Shown one piece after another: positions 53,900 through 63,712 of a stretch of DNA of 64,000 nucleotides (the stretch's first letter is position 1; every line of letters starts with the position of its first letter). Location of the stretch: NCBI GenBank assembly GCA_937124965.1, contig CAKZLB010000036.1:248001-312000 (forward strand). Reading direction: 5' to 3'. A model generated the notes under the pieces. That model was given only the letters and a program-made list of their open reading frames with translations. It searched no databases and was not told where the DNA came from. Position numbers and translations under genes: made by a program. The DNA is from an uncultured Bacteroidota bacterium. Its GTDB lineage: Bacteria > Bacteroidota > Bacteroidia > NS11-12g > UBA9320.

Positions 53900-55588
53900 T
53901 TAAAAAGCAAGTGCTTCAAAGACCAACTTTGTTAAACGATCACATTCTCGCGAAGAATTTTGAATTAATTCTTGAGCTTTATCTCTATACTTGATTGCCA
54001 CGTCTTTATTAGAAAGATCCTTTGCGTTAACCAATACATTCATACCAGCTCCCTGAATTGCAGTGTGCATACAAAGTGCACCTACACCAGCGTCTGTTAT
54101 TGAATTTTTATTCCCGGTAGTAATCATTGCCTCAATGCATTCGTATCCAGCGTAAGCAGTTTGCATAACTTTAAACGGCACTTCCGTTGCATATTCAGAT
54201 GCTGCATTTATAGCTTTTGTTCGTGCGTCTTTTTCTTCTTGGGTGTCTTTAGGCATTCGGATTGCATCGATTATGGCGTTAAACGAACGTGTATCCTCAT
54301 CGACATAAACAAGTAGTTGTTGTTTCAATTCTTGCGCCATCTCCGCCCATTTTGAGAATTCTTCAACACGGTCTTCCCATCCTCTTTTGTTAGCGCCTAA
54401 ATTAGCAACCATTGCAGATAACGAAATTCCAAGACTACCAACATAAGCAGAAATACTGCCTCCTCCTGGAGCCATACTTTCAGACGCAGTTTCGTTGGCG
54501 AAGTCAACACACGTCATGTCTACAAGCGCAGTATCCTCTTTTTTCTTTAAAGCGTACTCTATAATTTTTTTATTAGGGTCAAATTCTGATAGTTCGTCTA
54601 ACCCTAAAGATTTTATTGCTATTTGAATAATCTCAGCTTCACTAACACCAAGCGAACGACCTTGTTTTTTTAGGTAATGCTTACCTGCGTCTAAGATTGA
54701 CTTTAGAGGTATTAGTCCGACTAACTCGCTTCCTGTAATTCGCACCCCTCGCGACGTTGCACTCTTTTCAACCTCATCAAAAAATACGTGCAATGGGGTT
54801 ACATGATAATTTGTAAGATTTGCTGAAATCTGAGCAATTCCATACTCTTCAATGTACCATCCAACAGCCTTTACCTCTTTACACGCACCAGGAATACGTA
54901 TAGTTTCTCCATTTTCATCCGTTGCAATTTTTCCTGTAAACTCGTTACCAATACGTTTTACTCTACCTGCTTCACGCACATCAAATGCGATTCTATTGGC
55001 GATACGAGTTGATTTTGTATTTAAATTGACATTATACGCAATCAAGAAATCACGAGCTCCTATCACAGTAGCTCCGCTGAAGGCATTCATTTCCGCCTTA
55101 CCAAAATCTGGTGTCCATTTTTCTTCTTTAATCTTTGTGAAAAATCCTTCATATTCTCCCGATCTTATCACACTGAGATCTTTTCTATAGTCTCGCTTTT
55201 GAGATGCTCCATATAAATACGTAGGAACATTTGTTTCACTCCCGACTTTTTTTGCAAGTTCAATTGCATGCTCAGCAGTTTCTTCTAAACTAATGTTTGC
55301 CACAGGAATAAAAGGACACACGTCGGTTGCACCCATGCGTGCATGCTCGCCACTGTGCTTAGACATATCTATAAGCTCAGAAGCCTTTACAATCCCTCTA
55401 AACGCTGCTTCAATTACATCCTTTGGTTCACCTACGAATGTAACTACCGTCCGATTGGTTGCATTTCCTGGATCAACATCCAATAAAGTTACACCTTCTA
55501 CAGAATCTATTGAATCAGTAATCTGTTTGATTATTGATAAGTCTCGTCCTTCACTAAAATTAGGAACACATTCTATTAGTTTTTTCAT
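53900..55588 (-). CDS. Bifunctional glutamate formimidoyltransferase / formimidoyl-THF cyclodeaminase
   Basis: 562 residues, the length of fused FTCD. The N-terminal transferase (about 1-320) begins KLIECVPNFSEGRD, with SGEHARMGATDVCPFIPV; the C-terminal cyclodeaminase (about 350-562) has ESMAPGGGSISAYVGSLG. It ends histidine degradation, moving the formimino group to tetrahydrofolate and releasing ammonia. No other hut gene is nearby. It stands alone: a terminator lies 46 bases upstream and the HMG-CoA reductase converges on it. Confidence 0.94.
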   Translation of the reverse strand: MKKLIECVPNFSEGRDLSIIKQITDSIDSVEGVTLLDVDPGNATNRTVVTFVGEPKDVIEAAFRGIVKASELIDMSKHSGEHARMGATDVCPFIPVANISLEETAEHAIELAKKVGSETNVPTYLYGASQKRDYRKDLSVIRSGEYEGFFTKIKEEKWTPDFGKAEMNAFSGATVIGARDFLIAYNVNLNTKSTRIANRIAFDVREAGRVKRIGNEFTGKIATDENGETIRIPGACKEVKAVGWYIEEYGIAQISANLTNYHVTPLHVFFDEVEKSATSRGVRITGSELVGLIPLKSILDAGKHYLKKQGRSLGVSEAEIIQIAIKSLGLDELSEFDPNKKIIEYALKKKEDTALVDMTCVDFANETASESMAPGGGSISAYVGSLGISLSAMVANLGANKRGWEDRVEEFSKWAEMAQELKQQLLVYVDEDTRSFNAIIDAIRMPKDTQEEKDARTKAINAASEYATEVPFKVMQTAYAGYECIEAMITTGNKNSITDAGVGALCMHTAIQGAGMNVLVNAKDLSNKDVAIKYRDKAQELIQNSSRECDRLTKLVFEALAF

Positions 55589-55633
55589 TGCAATATAATT
55601 GGTCGCGAAAATAACACTAATGGAAACTTAAGG

Positions 55634-55668
55634 ATAAAAAAAAGCCTGTTGATTCCTCAACAAGCTTT
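55634..55668 (-). terminator. Intrinsic terminator after the second gldN-type gene
   Basis: On the minus strand AAAGC, a G-U wobble, TGTTGA, a 4-base loop and the complement form a 12-bp stem followed by seven T residues. It ends the gldKLMN-region transcript before the FTCD gene. Confidence 0.75.
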
Positions 55669-55688
55669 ACTATACAATTTTGATTTAT

Positions 55689-56522
55689 CTAGTACTCCCA
55701 AAGATCGTGTTCAACAACAAACAAGTTTTGTTTTACCGCCTCGCTGTGTAAAAGAGCCGAAAAAGGGTTGCCTTCATTCTCTTCATAATCCTTTATGTCA
55801 TCATTCCAAACATTTGACTCCCTGACGATATAACTTGAAAACATCCTCATTTCAAACCAATCATCGAACGATAATCTCGCAGCATCATTATACGGGTTAA
55901 ATACTTCACGATTTACCAAAATTGGGCGCAGATCATCCATTTTCATCCAGAACAGTGAAGCTTCTCCTAAGTCAACTCCATTTCCAACCTTTAACATAAA
56001 CTGTGGAGCAATGGCAACGATGGTTACTCGAAAATCAGAGTAATTGTTATCAAAAATCCAATCCTCCATTATACGGTACTTCTTAATATTTTCTGGTTCG
56101 AACTGAATGGTGATTGTTGTGTCCTTAGGATCACCATTTTCATCCATAATTGTCATTACATATTCATAGCTTCCTCTATCTGCTATTTGTGCTCTGGAGT
56201 ATTTGCCACCATTCTCTAGTGAGTCACTCGTATAAAAGTTAATGTCTATTGGGTTCTTTGTTAAATCATAGATGATATTGTACAATGGACTTGTTGGCCA
56301 ATGCATTGGCAAGTTTTGCTTCTCCCTAACGTCAATGATGCGATGAATTCGTTTGTGGTACTTTGCGCTAGCTTCTCTAGTGTATCTATGAGGAACAACA
56401 TGACGCTCATCAATCGCAGGCTTTTTATAAGGCCATACTTCTAAATTTTGTTGTGCAGATGCAGTAATTGTGAAGACTACTAATGACGCACAGACTAGTT
56501 TGACTCTCTTTTTCATAATCAT
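55689..56522 (-). CDS. GldN-family T9SS component, second copy (GldO-like)
   Basis: 277 residues with a signal peptide ending TASAQQ. Paralogue of the gldN gene just upstream: VPHRYTREASAKYHKRIHRI, EKQNLPMHWP, DPKDTTI, KKYRIMEDWIFD and the last 100 residues (NPYNDAARLSFDDWFEMRMF) are nearly the same. F. johnsoniae also has a gldN/gldO pair with overlapping function. A terminator lies between the two copies, so this one may be expressed separately. A second in-frame ATG two codons in (56516) may be the true start. Confidence 0.9.
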   Translation of the reverse strand: MIMKKRVKLVCASLVVFTITASAQQNLEVWPYKKPAIDERHVVPHRYTREASAKYHKRIHRIIDVREKQNLPMHWPTSPLYNIIYDLTKNPIDINFYTSDSLENGGKYSRAQIADRGSYEYVMTIMDENGDPKDTTITIQFEPENIKKYRIMEDWIFDNNYSDFRVTIVAIAPQFMLKVGNGVDLGEASLFWMKMDDLRPILVNREVFNPYNDAARLSFDDWFEMRMFSSYIVRESNVWNDDIKDYEENEGNPFSALLHSEAVKQNLFVVEHDLWEY

Positions 56523-56604
56523 TTCTTTAGAGAGTAAACGCTTGTGTTTTGCAGATATTTCAATTCTGTGACATAAATTTATTGTGTCAAAATCAGAATT
56601 TTAA

Positions 56605-56638
56605 ACAAAAAAAAGCCCCGACAAAAATGTCGAGGCTT
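56605..56638 (-). terminator. Intrinsic terminator between the two gldN-type genes
   Basis: On the minus strand GCC, a G-U wobble, CGACA, a short T-rich loop and TGTCG with GGC form a 9-bp stem, followed by eight T residues. It lies 19 bases after the first gldN-type stop codon and should end most gldKLMN transcripts there. Confidence 0.75.
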
Positions 56639-56656
56639 CTAAATTTTATTGAAATA

Positions 56657-57496
56657 TTAATATTCCCACAAATCATGTTCAAAGATGAAGAGGTCATTCT
56701 TAATCGCCTCGCTTTTTAAAAGTGATGCAAATGGATTATCTTCATTCTCTTCATAATATTTGATGTCGTCATCCCAAACATTGGATTCTTTCACAATATA
56801 ACTTGAGAACATTCTCATTTCGAACCAATCATCAAACGAAAGTCTAGCGGCATCGTTGTAAGGATTAAAGATTTCTTGATTGACCAAAATTGGCCTTAAA
56901 TCATCCATTTTAACCCAGAACAATGAAGCTTCTCCCAATTCGACACCTTCACCTGCAATTTGCATAAATTGTGGAGCGATAGCAATAATTGTAGCTCTGA
57001 AGTCTGAATAATTGTAATCAAAGATCCAATCTTCCATGATTCGATACTTCTTCAACTGATAAGGCTCAAATGGAATTGGAATAGTCGTATCCTTTGGATC
57101 ACCATACTCGTCTTCAACTGTAGTAATCATTTCATAACCACCACGCCCTAATATTTCAGTCGGAGAAAATATACCTCCATTTTCTAAAGAGTCACTTGTG
57201 TAGGCTACTACCGTTCCATTTGGATTATCAGGCTTAGTCGCCGCTTCATAAATGATATTATAAAACGGATTCTTAGGCCAATGCATTGGTAGGTTCTGTT
57301 TTTCACGCGTATCAATAATTCTATGGATACGTTTATGGTATTTCACATTCGCTTCACGAGTGTATCTATGTGGGATAACTTTACGCTCATTAACCGCTTT
57401 CTTGTCGTATGTCCAATCTTCTTGTGCACTTTGACCGTAGCTGCTAATGATACTCCCTACTATAAATACCCCTAATAATATGATTCTTTTACCCAT
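56657..57496 (-). CDS. gldN: Gliding motility / T9SS protein GldN
   Basis: 279 residues with signal peptide (1-21, ending SSYGQS). GldN (PorN) forms the periplasmic ring with the lipoprotein GldK. Family segments: VIPHRYTREANVKYHKRIHR, EKQNLPMHWPKNPFYN, KKYRIMEDWIFDYNYSDFRA, DDLRPILVNQEIFNPYNDAA. Directly downstream of gldM, so it is taken as the orthologue of gldN in the gldKLMN order. The 58-base gap to gldM holds a TATTTTTG element (57520-57527, minus), a possible internal promoter. Confidence 0.94.
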   Translation of the reverse strand: MGKRIILLGVFIVGSIISSYGQSAQEDWTYDKKAVNERKVIPHRYTREANVKYHKRIHRIIDTREKQNLPMHWPKNPFYNIIYEAATKPDNPNGTVVAYTSDSLENGGIFSPTEILGRGGYEMITTVEDEYGDPKDTTIPIPFEPYQLKKYRIMEDWIFDYNYSDFRATIIAIAPQFMQIAGEGVELGEASLFWVKMDDLRPILVNQEIFNPYNDAARLSFDDWFEMRMFSSYIVKESNVWDDDIKYYEENEDNPFASLLKSEAIKNDLFIFEHDLWEY

Positions 57497-57519
57497 AAAA
57501 GTTATTTTAGATATAAACG

Positions 57520-57527
57520 CAAAAATA
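57520..57527 (-). promoter_or_regulatory. Possible internal promoter before gldN
   Basis: On the minus strand TATTTTTG fits TAnnTTTG, 23 bases before the gldN ATG in the gldM-gldN gap. No -33 TTG is seen at the usual spacing, so this is weak. Confidence 0.3.
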
Positions 57528-57554
57528 TGAATATTATTTCGTTATGTGTGACTA

Positions 57555-59174
57555 TTATCTTAATTCAATCATAATTGGTGTTAAGTTTCGCTGTTTCCCA
57601 TCAGGTCCAACGGCACGAATCTTATCAACCAAAATACGATCACCAGGTCTTGCTTTTGCTACTCTTCCTTTGAAACTACCAGGTATTGAAGCACCATTAC
57701 CGTTTTGCATATACGCTTCCCCTTTTCGTGGAGCGAATACAAATCGACAACCTGTTACTCTAAATCTAATTCCATCAAGAACAAACCCTTCACCCATATC
57801 AGCTTTAATTGTTGAATGGATTACTGCAGCTTGCTTAGGAATAGATGATCCACTTTCTACAGATCCCCATTTAGCTTCAGGCTTTGGTAGTTGCTTTACA
57901 CGGTATTCAGCAGAACCAACTCTTCTCATTGATCCATCGTTCATTTTAGCAGAAGCAATAACTGTAGCTTTTCCTTTACTAGAAACACGTGCTACATAAC
58001 CTTTGCCACTTCTTGAAATCGAACCTCCTTGCATTGAAACTTGTACATCATTTGGTGAAACCCCAGGAACACCAACGGACATAGGATTGTCAACACCAAT
58101 ATACAATACATTCATTGCAGTAGCAGAAATTGTTGCTCCACCTTCAAATACTTGATATGAATTAGAAAATTCATATTTTTCGTCCTTTCCTTTAGCATTT
58201 TTCACAGTAACAACTCCTGCAAAATCAAATGTACCTGCAGATCCACCATCGGCTCTATAATACCATTTACCATCTACAGGGTCCTTCTCTAATTTAGATC
58301 CACCCTTAGTCAATTCGTAATCGTTGTTTTCGCTACCTTTAGTCTTGGCGGCCAAGAATATTTCAGCTTCATATTTTCCGCCACTCATAATTACCGATCC
58401 GTTAATTGGCTTAACAATGGCTTCCATACTTTCAATTTTAAAGCTAGTCTCTTGTCCTTGATTTAAAACATCCATTATGGCACTTTGAGTTGCTTTAGCA
58501 TCATTTTCCATTTTAGTCAACATTGTCATTACACCAGCTAACGGAGTATGTTCCAAATATTTTGCCGACCAAGACGGGTACTTTTTAGACTCCTCTGCAG
58601 TAAGTTTAGCACTTAACTGACAAGCGTCATCCACTTGCTTCATTTTAGATGGATCTATTTCAACACCTTTTGCAGTATCCTGTTTCAATATGTTGATCAG
58701 CTTAATACGTGTGTCGTTGACCATTTTTTCAAGTTCTTTTCCATTCTTACCTTGTTCTAGAACCATGAAATAATTCGCATGAACTTCCATGTTGTCCATA
58801 CCTACCAATTCTGCTTCATATGATTTACCTCCGACCATATCATCTTCAAGGTCTTTACGTCCACCAGATTCAGCTTCAAGATGTGATTTAATGCCGTCAA
58901 TATAGGCTATGAAGTCATTCGTTACTTTCTGAGCTTCTAGTGCTCGACCATAGTACGGTTTTAGTGAGGGATCATCACTAGACTGTTTTTCTAGTGATTT
59001 CATTTGCATTTCTATCTTGGAATCAAGATTCTCTTTTGCTTTGTTGAAAGACACTTCCATCAAATGGAATGACTTTAAGATTTCTTTCGATACGTTTAAC
59101 GCCAAGAGAGCTGTTAACACGAGATACATCATGTTAATCATCTTCTGACGTGGGCTTAATTTACCACCTGCCAT
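57555..59174 (-). CDS. gldM: Gliding motility / T9SS motor protein GldM
   Basis: 539 residues, expected length. A short cytoplasmic N-terminus (GGKLSPRQKMINMMYLVLTA) leads into one membrane helix (about 14-36) and a long helical periplasmic stalk followed by beta domains (from about 225), matching the D1-D4 layout. The GldM dimer couples the GldL proton channel to the periplasmic GldKN ring. It starts 47 bases after gldL on the same strand. Confidence 0.95.
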   Translation of the reverse strand: MAGGKLSPRQKMINMMYLVLTALLALNVSKEILKSFHLMEVSFNKAKENLDSKIEMQMKSLEKQSSDDPSLKPYYGRALEAQKVTNDFIAYIDGIKSHLEAESGGRKDLEDDMVGGKSYEAELVGMDNMEVHANYFMVLEQGKNGKELEKMVNDTRIKLINILKQDTAKGVEIDPSKMKQVDDACQLSAKLTAEESKKYPSWSAKYLEHTPLAGVMTMLTKMENDAKATQSAIMDVLNQGQETSFKIESMEAIVKPINGSVIMSGGKYEAEIFLAAKTKGSENNDYELTKGGSKLEKDPVDGKWYYRADGGSAGTFDFAGVVTVKNAKGKDEKYEFSNSYQVFEGGATISATAMNVLYIGVDNPMSVGVPGVSPNDVQVSMQGGSISRSGKGYVARVSSKGKATVIASAKMNDGSMRRVGSAEYRVKQLPKPEAKWGSVESGSSIPKQAAVIHSTIKADMGEGFVLDGIRFRVTGCRFVFAPRKGEAYMQNGNGASIPGSFKGRVAKARPGDRILVDKIRAVGPDGKQRNLTPIMIELR

Positions 59175-59221
59175 AATTTCTTTTTAATTTTTAGTGAAAC
59201 AATATATGATTTGGGTAAATC

Positions 59222-59872
59222 TTAATTTTTTGGTCTCATTGCATTCAACATTCCACCATAAATATTATTTAGGCTTTGAATGTTTTTGTCGAAGTCTGCA
59301 AGGTTGTTATTTACTGCAGTAATCGACGCTGTTGAAGATTTAAACGCTTCAGTTGAATCTGCTAGGCTATCCAATGCTTCGATAGCTCTAGAGTATGAAT
59401 TACTCATGCTTCCAAGATTTGTGCTTGCTTTAGAAATATTTTCAGCATACTCTTTAGTTGCAACAGTTGCACCAGATAAATCTGCCATATTCCCAACGTT
59501 CTCGCTTAATGATCTTAAGCCAGTTCCTAGACCTTCAATTAATTCTGGTCCAACTTTAGCTTCCGCTAACATTTTATCTAATTCTTGAGTTACAGAATCG
59601 CCACCACCACTAATTCGGTTGTTGTCGCCACCTTCCATACCAGCTAATTCTGGATATACAAGTGTCCAATCAAGCTCTTCATGCACAGGTTCGAAAGCAG
59701 ATACAGCAAAAATCAGTACCTCTGTTCCCATACCTAGAATAAGCATCGCATCAGCACCTTTCCAGTGCATGATTTTAAATAATGCACCAAGAATTACAAT
59801 AGCGGCTCCAAGACCATATGCCAATGCCAAAATTCTTTTTCCTTTTTTACTTTCAAATACACTTTTACTCAT
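59222..59872 (-). CDS. gldL: Gliding motility / T9SS motor protein GldL
   Basis: 216 residues. Two membrane helices (about 10-35 and 38-60) with FKIMHWKGADAMLILGMGTE; the Glu in this second helix corresponds to the conserved membrane Glu implicated in proton flow. EELDWTLVYPEL follows, then a helical cytoplasmic tail rich in Ala, Ser and Asn (LSENVGNMADLSGAT). It forms the five-subunit ring around the GldM helix pair. Confidence 0.95.
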   Translation of the reverse strand: MSKSVFESKKGKRILALAYGLGAAIVILGALFKIMHWKGADAMLILGMGTEVLIFAVSAFEPVHEELDWTLVYPELAGMEGGDNNRISGGGDSVTQELDKMLAEAKVGPELIEGLGTGLRSLSENVGNMADLSGATVATKEYAENISKASTNLGSMSNSYSRAIEALDSLADSTEAFKSSTASITAVNNNLADFDKNIQSLNNIYGGMLNAMRPKN

Positions 59873-59949
59873 TTTTACTACTTTTTTTTAATGTTTAACT
59901 TTAGACTTTTAAATTGTTTTAATTGTTGGTTGGTTGATTTATTGGTTCC

Positions 59950-61230
59950 TTATTTCGTATCTAATGCAGATCGTCCAATGTATGTCTGAACACATCTGAA
60001 ACCAATACTTGATTTACAAGTGTCTTGATATTCATAACTTCTTGATCCATTTTGAATAAAGTATGCTATGTCTTTCCAAGAACCACCTCTAATAACTTTT
60101 CGTGATAAACTTAAATAATCTTCACCATCTTGCTCCTCTACCGCATCATATCGATAATCAGGATTTAAATCGTGAGAAAATTGGTGTGTTGACTCAGTAT
60201 ATGAGTTAATTGTCCATTCTGCAACATTTCCTGCCATGTTATATAGACCATAGTCATTTGGAAAGTACGAATCTGCTCTTACAGGATATAATCCACCATC
60301 GTCCATGTAGTTACCTCTATTTGGTTTGAAGTTCGCTAGGAAACATCCCTTACTGTTACGAGTGTAAGGTCCACCCCATGGGTACATGTTGTTATCTCTT
60401 CCCCCTCTTGCTGCATATTCCCACTCAAACTCTGTTGGAAGTCTCCAATGCTCAGTAATTGGCATCTGAACTTCATCCCAGTGGTGTTGCATGATTCGAG
60501 TTCTCCAATCGCAAAATGCATTTGCCTGGTGCCAGTTTACACCAACAACTGGATAATCATCATATTTTGGGTGGTAGAAGTATACCCGAACCATTGGATC
60601 ATTGTACGAAAAGGCAAAATCTCTAATCCAAACCAACGTATCTGGATAAATTTTTACTTTCTTCTTTTTAATGAAGACACTTCTATCGAACCGCTCGTTA
60701 TAGTAATCTCTTGAGTTAGCCGCAGAAACGTAATCTTGCCATTGGTATTCATACGTTAATTTTCGAATATCAATTTGACGTGCGTGATTATAACGTTGGT
60801 TCACCTTGTAATACATATCAGAAAGCTCTTCAGCATCTTCCTCATAATCCACTTCTTGATCATAGTCGATTACTTCATATGTTTCTTCAGGATTTTCAAT
60901 TTCCTTAACATATTCCATAGTAACTGCTGCAATCGAATCAATTACATAATTTACAAATTGTCGATACTCATTATTTGTAATTTCTGTTTCATCCATCCAC
61001 ATTGCGTGAACAGAAACTTGCTTGTTTGGAGCAATGTAACTACGGAAAATATCTTGATCACTTTGACCAGAGTGGTACGTACCAGTTGGAATATAAACCG
61101 TTCCATATGGCTGTGGATGGAACCAAGGATTTCTCCCTTGAACTCCTGTCAGCTCCCAATCTGTATTATTCATACAGCTTGTAAGCCCTACCACTATTAG
61201 TAAAATTGATATTTTAAAAATGTTCTTCAT
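59950..61230 (-). CDS. gldK: Gliding motility / T9SS lipoprotein GldK
   Basis: 426 residues from the ATG at 61230; an ATG eight codons earlier would give an extended N-terminus before the signal peptide. The signal peptide ends LIVVGLTSC (lipidated Cys). The rest is a formylglycine-generating-enzyme-like (FGE-sulfatase) fold: MDETEITNNEYRQFVNYV, HWRLPTEFEWEYAARGGRDN, GLYNMAGNVAEW, RKVIRGGSWKD, GFRCV. The fold is structural here; the catalytic Cys pair of true FGE is not evident. It forms the outer-membrane-linked ring with GldN and is the first gene of the operon. Confidence 0.95.
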   Translation of the reverse strand: MKNIFKISILLIVVGLTSCMNNTDWELTGVQGRNPWFHPQPYGTVYIPTGTYHSGQSDQDIFRSYIAPNKQVSVHAMWMDETEITNNEYRQFVNYVIDSIAAVTMEYVKEIENPEETYEVIDYDQEVDYEEDAEELSDMYYKVNQRYNHARQIDIRKLTYEYQWQDYVSAANSRDYYNERFDRSVFIKKKKVKIYPDTLVWIRDFAFSYNDPMVRVYFYHPKYDDYPVVGVNWHQANAFCDWRTRIMQHHWDEVQMPITEHWRLPTEFEWEYAARGGRDNNMYPWGGPYTRNSKGCFLANFKPNRGNYMDDGGLYPVRADSYFPNDYGLYNMAGNVAEWTINSYTESTHQFSHDLNPDYRYDAVEEQDGEDYLSLSRKVIRGGSWKDIAYFIQNGSRSYEYQDTCKSSIGFRCVQTYIGRSALDTK

Positions 61231-61360
61231 ACCGTTACTTTTTAACGAATCCACAATAATAATTTGATAATCTCAACTAAACAAGTTATTTGTTTTTTGA
61301 AAATCAGGGTTATAACGCTGACACAAAGATGATTATTGTGTATAGTTTGATATTTGTTGA

Positions 61361-62434
61361 CTATAACTCTCTAGCAGATTTCTTATACGTTTTTGGTGGC
61401 GGGTCACTAGACTTAAATTGAAAGCAGTAACTCGCAAATATTTCATGAGAGTTGTTAGAAACAGATTGAATCTTGCTGCCAGTGATGTCCAACGAGTAAC
61501 CAAATTGCATCGGTCCACTTACGTAGCCTAGTAATAAGGTAATCGCATCAAATGTACCCCACTGTCGGTAACCTAAACCTGCTCTCCAAGTTTGATTATT
61601 TAAAATAGTTGCGTTTAAATCTATTTGAGGCTTCGAATTGTACTTAATTAAAATCGAAGGCTCTAGTTCATTTACTCCTGAACCTAAAGGTATTGTAGCT
61701 CCAGTAATGAAATACAAGTGCTGCGCTAATTGGTATTCATTTTTAGCCACAGTACTAATGTCAAACTTTGACCCATTTAAGTGAGTAAGCGACGCTCCAA
61801 AATAAAAATCTTCAATTGAACTACCTAAACGAGTTTGAGTGTAATACGCTCCAAATCCAATATCCGCTTTTGAATCAGTAATATCTCCAGACCCTGAACT
61901 TGGAATTCTTGGATCTCCTGGATCCCTTGGTCTCCATTGAGCATCCACATAACCAAACTGAGTAAATCCCACTTCTACCCCCAGAGACAAACGTGCAAAA
62001 TTTCCTTGAATAGGAATAAAATACGCCCCCTGAGCCCTAACAGAAGTAGTCTTCATAAAGCCAAGCTTATCATCATAAATAGTAAGACCTACCGCTCCCA
62101 ATGGAAACTGTCTTTTCTTACCGCCTAAAAGCTGACCCCCGATATTAAAATTATACGTTTTTGGTGCAACATTTTCTATAAGCTGTGCTCCTTCAATCGG
62201 TTCTCCAGTTTCTCGGTCGATCCAAGTTTGGTCATCATAACCCAACCACTGTCTGTGTGCTAAACCGCTGGCACAGATGTAGTCGTCTTTCTCGCCGACA
62301 CTTGCCGGATTGAAAGCTTGCTTGACAAACTTAAAGTGAGAATAATATGGATCTTGCTGAGCATGAGCTGTGTATCCCGTAAAAGCGAGAAAGCCAGCTG
62401 CCAAGGTCTTGAGTAGAATTTTACGCATATTCAT
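61361..62434 (-). CDS. PorP/SprF-family type IX secretion membrane protein (copy 1)
   Basis: 357 residues from the ATG at 62434 (a TTG five codons earlier opens a longer frame). The signal peptide ends YTAHAQQ, then the family start QDPYYSHFKFVKQAFNPASV. The remainder alternates strands typical of an outer-membrane beta-barrel (FGAYYTQTRLGSS, YFGASLTHLNGSKFD, NLTIL-type repeats, FGYSLDITGSKIQ). SprF/PorP proteins help T9SS cargo with type B sorting domains to attach. It lies 130 bases upstream of gldK, with a related gene beyond it. Confidence 0.88.
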   Translation of the reverse strand: MNMRKILLKTLAAGFLAFTGYTAHAQQDPYYSHFKFVKQAFNPASVGEKDDYICASGLAHRQWLGYDDQTWIDRETGEPIEGAQLIENVAPKTYNFNIGGQLLGGKKRQFPLGAVGLTIYDDKLGFMKTTSVRAQGAYFIPIQGNFARLSLGVEVGFTQFGYVDAQWRPRDPGDPRIPSSGSGDITDSKADIGFGAYYTQTRLGSSIEDFYFGASLTHLNGSKFDISTVAKNEYQLAQHLYFITGATIPLGSGVNELEPSILIKYNSKPQIDLNATILNNQTWRAGLGYRQWGTFDAITLLLGYVSGPMQFGYSLDITGSKIQSVSNNSHEIFASYCFQFKSSDPPPKTYKKSAREL

Positions 62435-62624
62435 TCGGTAATTGCACAAATTAAAGTGAAAGAAATCTATTAATCAACTACTTGACGAGGTTTATTCCAA
62501 AATGGTTGGTATCAAAATCAATTATTCACATGAAAAAAAACTGTTGTTCCTAAAATTTGCAACAAAACCAACGGCTAATTACTCTAAAATAAATTATTCA
62601 CAATTCAAAAAAATAATACATAAC

Positions 62625-63647
62625 CTACAATTCTCTAGGAGTTTTGAAATATCCTTTTGGACAAATACCCGCGATACACCATCGAACTGCAATTTCATGA
62701 GTTCCTGAACTAACATTTCTGATTGAGCTTATTGTTTTGTCAAACGAATATCCAACCTGAACATTGTTTTCTCTTATTCCTAGGAATATCGTCAGAGCGT
62801 CGGAGTTGCCACCTTGTCGATATCCTAAACCGTATGAAAACCTACTGTTTCTTTCTCCAATAACATTAAAGTCAGCTTGCAACTCGGAATTGTATTTCAA
62901 CAATAAAAATGGGGTAATTTTAGTCAAACCATTAGGAACTCGATAGCTTACCTCAGAGTGAAAATAATAATGTGGTACCAGATCGTATCTGAGGCTGAAG
63001 TCTTTACCAACTAAACTATGCGTTGAAGCATTTAGGTGAGTAACTGAACCTCCAATCTTAACATTTCGAATTGCTCCAAATCCATTTGGACTTAGGTAAT
63101 AAACTCCTATTCCAACATCAGGTTTTGTATCTGTAATACTTCCAGTTGGGATTCTTGGGTCATTTAACTGTCGAGCTCGAAAACTAGGATTGTTAAAACC
63201 AAAACTTTGTAAGCCCATATCTACTCCTATGCTCAGTCTTTGTGATCGCTGCATTGGGATAAAAAATGCACCTTGCATCCGAATACTGGATGATTTTGTG
63301 TAACCAAGACGATCATCCGTCATAGAAATTCCAATTCCTCCAAATGTTCTATTTATAGATCGTAATTGAGTTGTTGCAACAACATTAAACGTTTGTGGGG
63401 CAACTCCGCTGATGGCTTCAATATTTTCTCCTGTTTCTCGATTCACAAAGGTCTGATCCTGATATCCAAACCACTGTTTATGCCCAACAAGTGTAACACA
63501 GGTATAATCATCTTTTTCTCCTGCTACTGCAGGATTAAATGATTGCTTATTCCAATTGGAATGGGAATAATACGGATCTTGCTGTGCATTCGCAGAAATA
63601 TAGAAACTAAGAAGGATTAAAAGTGATACAGATTTGAGAAGTTTCAT
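62625..63647 (-). CDS. PorP/SprF-family type IX secretion membrane protein (copy 2)
   Basis: 340 residues. Signal peptide ending ISANAQQ, then QDPYYSHSNWNKQSFNPAVA, EKDDYTCVTLVGHKQWFGYQ and a beta-barrel-like remainder (GVYYLSPNGFGAI, VTHLNASTHSL, VGYSFDKTISSI). It is clearly paralogous to the gene at 61361 over its whole length, including the KYNSELQADFNVI segment. A 190-base gap separates the two, so each may have its own promoter. No SprE/SprA-type partner is visible in the window. Confidence 0.88.
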   Translation of the reverse strand: MKLLKSVSLLILLSFYISANAQQDPYYSHSNWNKQSFNPAVAGEKDDYTCVTLVGHKQWFGYQDQTFVNRETGENIEAISGVAPQTFNVVATTQLRSINRTFGGIGISMTDDRLGYTKSSSIRMQGAFFIPMQRSQRLSIGVDMGLQSFGFNNPSFRARQLNDPRIPTGSITDTKPDVGIGVYYLSPNGFGAIRNVKIGGSVTHLNASTHSLVGKDFSLRYDLVPHYYFHSEVSYRVPNGLTKITPFLLLKYNSELQADFNVIGERNSRFSYGLGYRQGGNSDALTIFLGIRENNVQVGYSFDKTISSIRNVSSGTHEIAVRWCIAGICPKGYFKTPREL

Positions 63648-63712
63648 GGTAAAGCTTATTTACCACAATGACGTAAGACTGCTATATAAGGTTGGTAATT
63701 GCGTAGTATATT

